Source: Paenibacillus sp. Soil750 (GTDB lineage Bacteria > Bacillota > Bacilli > Paenibacillales > NBRC-103111). From it: a stretch of 64,000 nucleotides of DNA. The DNA lies in the NCBI RefSeq assembly GCF_001428045.1, contig NZ_LMSD01000003.1, positions 124,001-188,000 of the forward strand, in the 5' to 3' direction. How positions within the stretch are numbered: the first letter of the stretch is position 1; each line of letters begins with the position of its first letter. A model generated the notes under the pieces. That model was not told where the DNA came from and ran no database searches. It saw only the letters and a program-made list of their open reading frames with translations. Position numbers and translations under genes: made by a program. Shown here piece after piece: positions 10,536 to 19,061 of the stretch.

Positions 10536-12107
10536 TCAACGTATTAATTTTTTGCCCATATTCAGCAGTCGACCGATATCTTTAAGACTGATGAGTCGAA
10601 ATACCGTGATGAAAAAGATATAGGAAAAGAGCCCTAACAATAAGGAGGACACAAATCGTATCCAGGTCGCGGACACCCAAGGCGTGTACATGATAAAATA
10701 ACAAACAAGACCTGAGAGAAGCATGGCCGCGCCAATTTTCCCGAAACTGCTGCCTTCCATACGGAATTTGAGCAGACGAACGACACTATTCCAGTGTAGC
10801 AGTGTAACCAAAACGATATTCACATTAATGGCGAATACAGCGCCGTGTATGCCCATTTCGGGCTTGCTGGCCAACCAATAGATTAAGAATAACTTGACTG
10901 TCGATCCAATTAACGTGTTGATTAGAGCAGCTCCAGGCTTGTTTAATGCTTGTAAGGCAGATTGCAGCGGAGCTTGAAAATAAATGAATATCGCGATCGG
11001 TGCCATCATCTTAAGCATGACACTGACATCAGGCTGATTGTACAGATACTTGCAAATCGGTTCAGCGAGTACGAACATCAATACAGAGAAAGGGGCACCT
11101 GTCACTAAAGCGAGTTTTAACGATTGATGCAATCGCATGTGGATAGTCTTGAGGTCTTTGCGGGCGGCAGCTTCACTTAATGAGGGAATCAGAGAAACGG
11201 ATAATGACATGGTCAGTGCACTCGGTAAAAGGATGATAGGAATGATCATACCTTGTAAGGCTCCGTACTGCGCGGTTGCAAGTGATGTGGTAATGCCGGC
11301 GATCGCTAAGCTTTGAGCAATTAAGATCGACTCCAATAAGTAGGAGCCAGCACCGATAAGTTTGCTTCCTGTGATCGGGATTGAGATACGTAAGATTCTA
11401 CGCAGATTGGAGAGTCGACCTGTTGTTTTCTTCGTTCCTATTTGAGCAATTGGAGGCTTAGCTAAAGCTTTTTTATCCCATCTAAAATGAATAGCCAATA
11501 CGGCTAGTCCGCCAATTTCGCCTGCCAAAACGCCAATCATCGCACCTGCTGCCGCATATTCGATGCCATAAGGGACCATCATATAGGAACAGACGAGAAC
11601 CATGATAATACGAATCAACGTTTCCATAATTTGTGAGGTCGCGGTAGGAATCATATTTTGTCTGCCTTGAAAGTAGCCGCGATAAACAGCAGAGACGCCA
11701 ATAATGGGTATCATGGGGCTCATACATAGGAAAGTATAGTAAACACGGGAATCCGTCAATAAATGAGACGTGATCCATGATGCTCCTAGCAGGCAGACAA
11801 CTGTAAAAATGAAGCTAAGTGATATCGTGATCGCTAGAGATATGCGCAAAATGCTGCGAATCCGGGTCTCATTCTTCTCAGCTTCCGCTTCTGCGATCAG
11901 CTTGGCAATGGCAATGGGAATACCTCCGGTAATGATAGTTAAAATAACGGACAGGAATGGCCAACCCATTTGATAAATACCAATGCCTTCAGCCCCGATC
12001 ACGCGCGGTAAAGTCATTCGGGGTATGAAGCCAAGTATGCGATTCAAAATGCCTGCGGCGAGCAGGATCATTGTACCTCTAATAAACGACTGCTTGGTCA
12101 CTGCCAT
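10536..12107 (-). CDS. spoVB: SpoVB, stage V sporulation protein B, MOP-type lipid flippase
   Basis: SpoVB is a polysaccharide-export/flippase membrane protein needed for spore cortex synthesis, related to MurJ and Wzx. The sequence has about 14 helices and the typical opening KQSFIRGTMILLAAGILNRI followed by GFIPRMTLPRVIGAEGIGIY. I start at ATG 12107 because GGAAG lies 6 nt upstream on the minus strand. The more distal ATG at 12161 has no ribosome site. The product is 523 residues, close to the B. subtilis protein. It converges with the DUF421 gene and diverges from comN. Confidence 0.9.
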   Translation of the reverse strand: MAVTKQSFIRGTMILLAAGILNRILGFIPRMTLPRVIGAEGIGIYQMGWPFLSVILTIITGGIPIAIAKLIAEAEAEKNETRIRSILRISLAITISLSFIFTVVCLLGASWITSHLLTDSRVYYTFLCMSPMIPIIGVSAVYRGYFQGRQNMIPTATSQIMETLIRIIMVLVCSYMMVPYGIEYAAAGAMIGVLAGEIGGLAVLAIHFRWDKKALAKPPIAQIGTKKTTGRLSNLRRILRISIPITGSKLIGAGSYLLESILIAQSLAIAGITTSLATAQYGALQGMIIPIILLPSALTMSLSVSLIPSLSEAAARKDLKTIHMRLHQSLKLALVTGAPFSVLMFVLAEPICKYLYNQPDVSVMLKMMAPIAIFIYFQAPLQSALQALNKPGAALINTLIGSTVKLFLIYWLASKPEMGIHGAVFAINVNIVLVTLLHWNSVVRLLKFRMEGSSFGKIGAAMLLSGLVCYFIMYTPWVSATWIRFVSSLLLGLFSYIFFITVFRLISLKDIGRLLNMGKKLIR

Positions 12108-12304
12108 ACCCTCTTCCGATATTGTCATACCTATGACTATGCGCGAGCTGTCCAAGCTCATGCTAAGATTTTATGGACAAGTGCGCATTTGGCAGGAAAT
12201 TCCGAGGTGGCTATCGAACTATATAACTTACAGGTAAAACGAATGCCTTAGCTTATGCTTACGTAGATAGTTTTGCTTAAGCAAAACTTTTAGGAGGATC
12301 CCCC

Positions 12305-12589
12305 ATGAATGACGCACAGGATAACGGAAGTGAAGAAGAGCATCCAGGTATGTCGGATCAAGAACTGAATGAAATTATCGAAAGTTTGTGTTTGAGCAAG
12401 GTTGAAGAGTTTATTCTGCTTGGATACGAGCACGTTACTGGCAAGGATATATGGGATTGTGTAAGTGATAAATACCGCAAAACAGGGTTGCCCTCTCTCC
12501 ATCAAATCGTAAATGACATTTTGTCCCTCAAATCTACAGCGTTTATGAACTGGATGACGATTAGTATGTATAGAGGAGCCCAATTCTAA
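12305..12589 (+). CDS. comN: ComN-type post-transcriptional regulator (YrzD)
   Basis: The 94-residue cytoplasmic protein matches the ComN/YrzD family, which in B. subtilis acts post-transcriptionally on comE mRNA. The recognisable core is LSKVEEFILLGYEHVTGKDI followed by WDCVSDKYR and LPSLHQIVNDILSLKSTAFMNWMTI. TAGGAGG is upstream of the ATG. It lies between spoVB and secD as in B. subtilis. The stop codon is inside the downstream terminator hairpin. Confidence 0.85.
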   Translation: MNDAQDNGSEEEHPGMSDQELNEIIESLCLSKVEEFILLGYEHVTGKDIWDCVSDKYRKTGLPSLHQIVNDILSLKSTAFMNWMTISMYRGAQF

Positions 12590-12606
12590 GAATGGGCTTA
12601 TTTTTT
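12577..12606 (+). terminator. Intrinsic terminator overlapping the comN stop codon
   Basis: AGCCCA pairs with TGGGCT, with an inner TTC/GAA extension, followed by TTATTTTTT. The comN stop (12587-12589) lies in the loop. Confidence 0.8.
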
Positions 12607-12623
12607 GCGTGAAACGACTTAAA

Positions 12624-12652
12624 TTGACTCGTTTTTCAGACCTGAGTATAAT
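12624..12652 (+). promoter_or_regulatory. SigA promoter of secDF
   Basis: TTGACT (12624-12629), 17 nt, TATAAT (12647-12652), 36 nt before the secD ATG. Near consensus, right after the comN terminator. Confidence 0.85.
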
Positions 12653-12687
12653 AGGCATATTGAGTATTGAAGGGAGACTAGCAACAG

Positions 12688-13923
12688 ATGCTGGATTGGA
12701 AAAGAATTTCGTTCTTTTTTCTAACGGTTGTCATTGTTCTTGGCGCAGTTGGAATAACGAGCCCTGGGCTTGTAGATCGTATTAAGCTTGGATTGGATTT
12801 AAAAGGCGGTTTTGAAATATTGTACACCGCAGAGCCATTAACGGCTGGACAACCCCTCACGAAGGAAACGCTTACGGAAGCTGCACAAAGCCTTGCTAAA
12901 CGTGCGGATTCACTTGGCGTTGCTGAGCCTGAGGTGTACCCAGAAGGATCAGATCGCATCCGTGTTCGTCTTGCAGGTGTTGAGAACGAAGAAGAAGTTC
13001 GTACTTTGATGTCCAAACCGTCTGTACTTACTTTCAGAGGTCCTGATGGAACGGTATACATGAATGGAACAGACTTCGTCGAGAATGCAGCGAAATTAAG
13101 CTATGATCCGAATACGAAGCAACCGATCGTTGAGATCAAAATGAAGAGCAGAGAGAAATTCAAAGAAGTAACAACGAAGTTGGTTGGCAGTACCTTGTCT
13201 ATTTACTTGGATGATGTTGTACAGTCCACGGCATCGGTTAATTTCCCAATTGACAGCGACTCAGCAATCATTACACAAACAAACGTTGCAGAAGCAACCA
13301 AAGTAGCGAAGATGATTAACTTGGGTGCAATGCCTCTTAAATTAACGGAAAAATACATACAACGTGTCGATGCGACATTAGGAAAAGCCTCCTTGCATGA
13401 AACAGCCAGAGCAGGGTTAATCGCTTCGATCTTAATCTTCTTGTTCATGGTGATTTACTACCGTGTTCCAGGTTTAGTTGCTGCTTTCACTTTGATTACG
13501 TATGTATGGGTTTTATTAGCGATCTTTGACTTTATGAATGCCACGTTGACGTTGCCTGGTATTGCCGCCCTTGTATTAGGTGCAGGGATGGCCGTTGATG
13601 CGAACATTATCACATACGAAAGAATTCGCGAAGAAATCCGTGCAGGCAAGAGTATCCTTTCTTCTTTGAAAGCAGGGACGAAGCATTCCTTCCGTACGAT
13701 TATGGATGCGAACGTTACGAATTTAATCGCGGGTATCGTGCTGTATTATGTAGGTAACGGTGCTATTCGCGGATTCGCAGTTATTACGATGATGAGTATT
13801 ATTATCAGTATCTTAACGAACGTTTTGTTCTCCAGATGGCTGCTACATCTTATTATCCGGGGTAATTTGCTGAAAAAGCCAAGTTATTTCGGTGTGAAGG
13901 AGGCAGACATCCGTGGACTCTAA
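12688..13923 (+). CDS. secD: SecD, protein translocase accessory subunit
   Basis: SecD is the larger half of the SecDF RND-type motor that uses the proton gradient to complete protein export. The 411-residue sequence has an N-terminal helix, the D1 motif LGLDLKGGFEILY, a long extracytoplasmic domain and five C-terminal helices containing ALVLGAGMAVDANIITYERI. In B. subtilis secD and secF are fused, whereas here they are separate with an 11-nt overlap. GAAGGGAG precedes the ATG. Confidence 0.96.
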   Translation: MLDWKRISFFFLTVVIVLGAVGITSPGLVDRIKLGLDLKGGFEILYTAEPLTAGQPLTKETLTEAAQSLAKRADSLGVAEPEVYPEGSDRIRVRLAGVENEEEVRTLMSKPSVLTFRGPDGTVYMNGTDFVENAAKLSYDPNTKQPIVEIKMKSREKFKEVTTKLVGSTLSIYLDDVVQSTASVNFPIDSDSAIITQTNVAEATKVAKMINLGAMPLKLTEKYIQRVDATLGKASLHETARAGLIASILIFLFMVIYYRVPGLVAAFTLITYVWVLLAIFDFMNATLTLPGIAALVLGAGMAVDANIITYERIREEIRAGKSILSSLKAGTKHSFRTIMDANVTNLIAGIVLYYVGNGAIRGFAVITMMSIIISILTNVLFSRWLLHLIIRGNLLKKPSYFGVKEADIRGL

Positions 13924-14839
13924 GCAAAAGTATGATTTTGTAAAAAATCGTAATAAATTTTTCATCTTATCGGCTGCAATTCTTATCATTGGGTTAGTTG
14001 TTATGTTAATCTCAGGTATGAATTTCGGTGTCGATTTCAAAGCAGGAACGAATATCGACCTCGTTGTGGGTAAACAACTGGACAGTGCGAAGGTTGAGGA
14101 AATCTTGCATGGCTTGAACACCAACGGTGATGTGAAGTCGAAATATGCGGATCCTACAATTGGTGGTAACAATAGTGATCGCGTGTCTATTCGTTTCGAT
14201 GACGTGCTTGACGATGCGACAGTGAACAAAATCCAAACCGCTTTTGCAACAGCTTATAGCGCAGAAGTTTCCAAGGAAATTAATACCGTGGATCCACAGC
14301 TAGCGAAAGAATTATTGATGAAAGCTGTCTATGCAGTTGCAATTTCAAGCGTACTAATTTGTTTGTACGTAAGTATCCGTTTTGAATGGCGTTTTGCTTT
14401 GGCTGCGATTATCGCTATTCTACACGATGCGTTCATCGTTATCGCGATGTTTGCCATTTTCCGCTTCGAAGTGAATCTTCCGTTCCTTGCGGCTGTATTG
14501 ACCACAATCGGTTATTCCATTAATGATAAGATCGTTATTTTTGACCGGATTCGTGAGAACCTGCGTTTTGCTAAACTGAAGACAGATGCAGATTTAGTTG
14601 CACTCGTTAACGACAGTATCTGGCAAACGATGGCACGTAACATTAATACAGTACTCGTCGTGTTAATCGCTGCAGGTTGTTTGTATCTGTTCGGAAGCGA
14701 GTCCATTAAGTTGTTCGCTTTGGCTAAGTTAATTGGTTTAACGAGCGGTGCTTACTCTTCCATCTTCATTGCATGTTCCTTATGGTACTTGTTCAAAAGA
14801 AATTCCTTATCACGTTCTAAAAAGAAAGCTGCAGCGTAA
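13913..14839 (+). CDS. secF: SecF, protein translocase accessory subunit
   Basis: This is the smaller RND half of SecDF. The GTG start lies within the last codons of secD, 8 nt after AAGGAGG, so translation is coupled. The 308 residues include FGVDFKAGTNIDLVVG near the start and TIGYSINDKIVIFDRIRENL in the helix bundle, which are the SecF counterparts of the SecD motifs. A GC-rich hairpin follows. Confidence 0.96.
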   Translation: MDSKQKYDFVKNRNKFFILSAAILIIGLVVMLISGMNFGVDFKAGTNIDLVVGKQLDSAKVEEILHGLNTNGDVKSKYADPTIGGNNSDRVSIRFDDVLDDATVNKIQTAFATAYSAEVSKEINTVDPQLAKELLMKAVYAVAISSVLICLYVSIRFEWRFALAAIIAILHDAFIVIAMFAIFRFEVNLPFLAAVLTTIGYSINDKIVIFDRIRENLRFAKLKTDADLVALVNDSIWQTMARNINTVLVVLIAAGCLYLFGSESIKLFALAKLIGLTSGAYSSIFIACSLWYLFKRNSLSRSKKKAAA

Positions 14840-14853
14840 TAACCATAATAACC

Positions 14854-14880
14854 GGCCGCGTGATTGTTGCGCGGCCTTTG
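14854..14880 (+). terminator. Weak GC-rich terminator hairpin after secF
   Basis: GGCCGCG (14854-14860) pairs with CGCGGCC (14870-14876), followed only by TTTG. The T run is poor, so read-through into the downstream gene is likely. Confidence 0.5.
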
Positions 14881-14904
14881 TATCCGTTCAGGGGGAATGT
14901 CCAC

Positions 14905-15855
14905 GTGAATGATGAGGGATTTCGTAAGACAGAATACGCGCTTTGGTCAGCAATACTTGTACTTACCGTGTTAGCTTGTCTGATGGGGATTGTTGGCTTT
15001 CAAGTACATAGTAATTCTCTGGTCGCAGCTGCCGCGCAGTCGGGAGCAGGAATTTGTGTAGTTGCTGCTGCCATCAACAGAGTAAGGATGATGAGAGTGC
15101 AACTTGCTGGAGCTTCTTTACGTGGATTGGATCCACAAATTTCAGTAAGTTCTATTCTATTCATTGTCTTGATCTTATTAATTGGTGCTGAATTAGGCGT
15201 TATTACGGTTAAATCCTTGATCAACCAGGTCGAATATGATGCCACCATAATGACCTTCGCTGTTCTCGTTTTTTCGCTGCTTGCGAAGGAAGCGATGTTC
15301 CAATTCTTAAGTAAGCTTGGTAAACAGTTAGGGACTGAGGAATTTATTGCCAATGCACGAAGACGCCGTTCCGATATATACTCTTCTTTTGTGGTCACTG
15401 TAAGTGTTCTCTACACGATGCTGACTCAAGCAATTGGATTTACAGCATTTTCTTATGTAGACACCTTTGCAGGACTCATCGTTGCACTTTTTATAGGTAA
15501 AATGGGTTTCTCGTTAGTCAGCAAAACCATATCTACACCAACAGCAAAAGTTCTTCACCAAGAAGAGGCAGCTGATTTTGTTAAAGCTGTTCAAAAGATT
15601 CATGGTGTGATTATGGTTGATGATTTGAACGCGAGAGAACATGGGCATTATGTTGTCATCGACATGACCATCAGTGTGAATCCTAGGCTTTCAGTTTGGG
15701 AAGGGCATGAGGTGTCAAAGAAGATTAAACAACAGCTGATGAAGCAATACCATCATGTATCGCATGTATACATACATGTAAATCCTTACGATGCAGGTTA
15801 CCCTTATAAGCAGGCAGATGTGGAAGCAAGTGAGCTGCCGTCTGTTTTACACTAA
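14905..15855 (+). CDS. Cation-diffusion-facilitator-like protein lacking metal-site residues
   Basis: The 316-residue product has the layout of a CDF transporter: about six helices, then a cytoplasmic domain (VQKIHGVIMVDDLNAREHGH) typical of the CDF C-terminal dimer domain. The helix-2 site, normally D-x2-H-x3-D in a context like SLLADAxHSxxD, reads SLVAAAAQSGAG, so all three ligands are gone. In helix 5 the usual H-x3-D reads RRRRSD, so only the Asp remains. Transport of Zn or Mn by the classical site is therefore unlikely. I start at GTG 14905 (GGGGGA 8 nt upstream). It lies between secF and recJ. Confidence 0.7.
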   Translation: MNDEGFRKTEYALWSAILVLTVLACLMGIVGFQVHSNSLVAAAAQSGAGICVVAAAINRVRMMRVQLAGASLRGLDPQISVSSILFIVLILLIGAELGVITVKSLINQVEYDATIMTFAVLVFSLLAKEAMFQFLSKLGKQLGTEEFIANARRRRSDIYSSFVVTVSVLYTMLTQAIGFTAFSYVDTFAGLIVALFIGKMGFSLVSKTISTPTAKVLHQEEAADFVKAVQKIHGVIMVDDLNAREHGHYVVIDMTISVNPRLSVWEGHEVSKKIKQQLMKQYHHVSHVYIHVNPYDAGYPYKQADVEASELPSVLH

Positions 15856-15921
15856 ATCATTGTTTTCGAAGATTACGTACCGTGAAATTTTCATAGGAAA
15901 ACACCAAGGAGGAGCCACCAA

Positions 15922-18339
15922 GTGCTAGCACCGAAGGCAAGATGGAACATTGGAAATGCGGATGAGGCGCTTGTTGAAGAATTTGTTCGTGAGCTGCAGT
16001 TGGATCCCTTGGTAGCCCGTATTCTAGTTCTTCGAGATATTCGCAGCGTGTCTGAGGCCAAACAATTTATGCAAGGTGGCGTCGGTGATTACCATGATCC
16101 CTATTTGTTAGATGGGATGCTTCCAGCTGTGGAGCGTATTCGCAAAGCCTTACACAATAAGGAATTCATTCGTATTTACGGCGATTATGATGCAGATGGA
16201 GTAAGCAGTACATCCTTAATGGCGCATTTGTTAAAAGGGTTAGGAGCACATTTCGATACTTACATTCCACATCGGATTCGAGAAGGCTATGGATTGAATC
16301 GTGCTGCAATGGACTTGGCCAAGGAACAAGGTGTCCAGTTGCTTATCACTGTGGATACGGGAATAAGTGCTGTTGATGAAATAGCGTATTGCCATGAAAT
16401 TGGTTTAGATGTGATTGTGACTGATCATCATGAACCACCAGAAGTGCTGCCTGACGCGTTAGCTGTGATTAATCCTAAGAAGCCTGGCTGTCCGTATCCC
16501 TACAAGCTATTAGCAGGTGTAGGTGTGGCATTTAAACTTGCACATGCGCTGCTAGAGCGGTTTCCAGAGGAACTTCTTGAGTTCGCTGCGCTTGGAACCG
16601 TTGCCGACCTTATGCCGCTCACAGGTGAGAATCGGTTGCTAGTGAAGATGGGCCTCGCACGTATGCAGGATTCCAGCTATGTTGGATTTCGTTCGTTGAT
16701 CGGTGTGTCGGGCATTGAACGGAAAGAGATTACTGCTGGACACATCGGTTTCTCGCTCGCTCCGAAAATTAATGCGAGTGGTCGCTTAGAAGCGGCTGAT
16801 ATTGCCGTCAAGCTGTTGACCACAACAGATGAAAAAGAAGCGGAGCAAATTGCCTTCGAATTGGATATGCTGAATAAAGAGCGTCAACAAATTGTTGAGG
16901 ATATGGTCCAAGAAGCATTTGCGATGGCTGAGGAGCAGCGAGCGAAGGGCTTGGATAAAGTCATTGTCGTAGCTAAAGAGAACTGGAATGTTGGTGTCGT
17001 TGGGATTGTAGCCTCCAAGATTGTGGAGAAATTCTATCGACCTACGCTTGTGCTGAGCATTGATCCCCATAAGGGTATGGCCAAAGGCTCTGCACGTTCG
17101 ATTGCAGGCTTTGATTTGCACAAAGCGTTGACAGCTTGTAAGGACCTACTGGACCACTACGGTGGTCATCAAGCAGCCGCAGGGATGAGCTTGGATAGCA
17201 GCCATCTGGAAGCTTTCGCAATTCGACTAAATGAGCTTGCAGCGGCAACGTTAACGGATCAGGACTTCGTACCTGTATTACGGGTAGATAATGCGTGCAA
17301 CCTAGCTGATGTCCCGATTGCAAGCATTGAGGGGCTAGAATTACTGGCACCATTCGGAATGGGGAATCCATCGCCTAAGTTCATGTTCACGGATTTAGGT
17401 CTTGAAGATATTCGGACCATGGGCAAAGAAAAACAGCATTTGAAGCTGGGACTATCTCAAGCTAAGGATGAAGTTAGCTGTTCGGTAGAAGCCGTGGGCT
17501 TTGGCAAAGGTAGCTTAGCAGCATTAATTGCCCCCTCGGCCAAGATAGATATCTTAGGAGAACTTTCGATTAATGAGTGGAATGGTGTTAGAAAGCCACA
17601 GATCATCATGCAGGATCTGCGAATCCCGCACACGCAGGTATTTGATTGGCGTGGCACGGGACAATTACACCTGAAGCTTGCAGCGCTTGCGAGCAATCTC
17701 TCAGCAGGACCAGCGGCGCCACTGCGCTCACCTGGAATCGTGCTGTTTGATGAAGCGGATGCACCGTTGTATCAAACAGTAGCTGCACAAGTCGGGCATC
17801 AAGTGCCGTATTGGATCGTGCAGGATACTGGCCAAGTAAGGCCAGCCAATGAGGCAGCGAACGGGGTGGCGTTCGATGAGCTGCAAGATGTCATTCTGTA
17901 CACGTTGCCTCGTCGTATTGACAGCTTGAAATCAGTACTTCAGCAGGCGACAGGGATGATGCGGTGCTACCCTGTATTTGCCGAGCTAGGGCAGGACAGC
18001 GGCAATACATTGCCTTCAAGGGATATGTTCAAGATGCTGTATGGTACCTTGCAAAAGGAGAAATCACTTCAACTGCAAGATACCAGGATGATGACATCTT
18101 TCAGTAAACGGTCAGGATTATCACTCGGAATGATTCATTTTATTTTATCTGTTTTTGAGGAATTAGAATTTGTCGTAAAACATGATAATATGGTTACATT
18201 AAGTGCCACACCTGCCAAAAGAGATTTAACAACATCACGATTGTACCAGCATCGATTGCATCGTCAAGAAGTTGAAGCCATTGTTATGTATTCTTCAGCG
18301 AAAGAGCTGGAGCAATGGATCGCTGATCACATAAAATAA
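15922..18339 (+). CDS. recJ: RecJ, single-strand-specific 5'-3' exonuclease
   Basis: RecJ degrades 5' single-stranded DNA in recombination and repair. The 805-residue protein has the DHH-family motifs IYGDYDADGVSSTS (about residue 85) and VTDHHEPPE (about 165), then a DHHA1 domain with GGHQAAAGMSL, an OB-fold, and a long C-terminal extension typical of Bacillota RecJ. The GTG start follows AAGGAGGAG. It begins a recJ-apt-rel-dtd cluster with the B. subtilis order. Confidence 0.95.
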   Translation: MLAPKARWNIGNADEALVEEFVRELQLDPLVARILVLRDIRSVSEAKQFMQGGVGDYHDPYLLDGMLPAVERIRKALHNKEFIRIYGDYDADGVSSTSLMAHLLKGLGAHFDTYIPHRIREGYGLNRAAMDLAKEQGVQLLITVDTGISAVDEIAYCHEIGLDVIVTDHHEPPEVLPDALAVINPKKPGCPYPYKLLAGVGVAFKLAHALLERFPEELLEFAALGTVADLMPLTGENRLLVKMGLARMQDSSYVGFRSLIGVSGIERKEITAGHIGFSLAPKINASGRLEAADIAVKLLTTTDEKEAEQIAFELDMLNKERQQIVEDMVQEAFAMAEEQRAKGLDKVIVVAKENWNVGVVGIVASKIVEKFYRPTLVLSIDPHKGMAKGSARSIAGFDLHKALTACKDLLDHYGGHQAAAGMSLDSSHLEAFAIRLNELAAATLTDQDFVPVLRVDNACNLADVPIASIEGLELLAPFGMGNPSPKFMFTDLGLEDIRTMGKEKQHLKLGLSQAKDEVSCSVEAVGFGKGSLAALIAPSAKIDILGELSINEWNGVRKPQIIMQDLRIPHTQVFDWRGTGQLHLKLAALASNLSAGPAAPLRSPGIVLFDEADAPLYQTVAAQVGHQVPYWIVQDTGQVRPANEAANGVAFDELQDVILYTLPRRIDSLKSVLQQATGMMRCYPVFAELGQDSGNTLPSRDMFKMLYGTLQKEKSLQLQDTRMMTSFSKRSGLSLGMIHFILSVFEELEFVVKHDNMVTLSATPAKRDLTTSRLYQHRLHRQEVEAIVMYSSAKELEQWIADHIK

Positions 18340-18365
18340 ACAGAGTTTACATTGGAGGAAATCAT

Positions 18366-18878
18366 ATGAATTTCAAAGATTATATCCGCGTTATCCCGGA
18401 TTTTCCACAGCCAGGTATTCGTTTTAAAGATATTACGACGCTGTTGCAGAATGGCCCTGTGTATAAAGAAGCCATCGAGCAATTAAAACAACTCATTCAA
18501 GACAAGGAAATTGACGTAATTGCAGGTCCGGAAGCGCGTGGATTTGTCATTGGTGCCCCTCTGGCTACAGCACTCGGCGTGGGCTTTATTCCAATTCGCA
18601 AAAGTGGCAAATTGCCCGGCGAAACGATCGAAGCGGATTATGCGCTAGAGTACGGCAAAGATAAGTTGGCTATGCACAAGGATGCCATTAAGCCTGGACA
18701 GAAAGTGCTTATTGCGGATGACTTGCTTGCAACAGGCGGAACGATTCAAACGTCCATTGATTTGATCAAACAGCTTGGTGGAGAAATCGTCGGAGCTGCT
18801 TTCTTAATCGAGCTTACGTACTTGGATGGCCGCAGCAAATTCGAAGGTTTTGATGTCGTATCACTTGTTCAATATTAA
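18366..18878 (+). CDS. apt: Adenine phosphoribosyltransferase
   Basis: The enzyme converts adenine and PRPP to AMP in purine salvage. The 170-residue sequence is full length, with the opening DYIRVIPDFPQPGIRFKDIT and the PRPP-binding loop VLIADDLLATGGT. The start is 27 nt after recJ with TTGGAGG upstream. A strong terminator follows. Confidence 0.97.
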   Translation: MNFKDYIRVIPDFPQPGIRFKDITTLLQNGPVYKEAIEQLKQLIQDKEIDVIAGPEARGFVIGAPLATALGVGFIPIRKSGKLPGETIEADYALEYGKDKLAMHKDAIKPGQKVLIADDLLATGGTIQTSIDLIKQLGGEIVGAAFLIELTYLDGRSKFEGFDVVSLVQY

Positions 18879-18888
18879 GACAGGGTTG

Positions 18889-18922
18889 GAGAATCGAATG
18901 TTCGTTATTCGATTCTCTTTTT
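18889..18922 (+). terminator. Strong intrinsic terminator after apt
   Basis: GAGAATCGAAT (18889-18899) pairs perfectly with ATTCGATTCTC (18907-18917), followed by TTTTT. It separates apt from rel. Confidence 0.9.
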
Positions 18923-19061
18923 CATAGCATTCTAAGGAGTAAATGTGATGAGTTTGCGGCAGCTATGATGCTTTTTGTCGAAGCCTGTACGTGAATAGTT
19001 GACGAGGGGCCTGACTAGCAGGCATAATGAATAAAAATCGACTAAAGGGAATGGGTAATGC

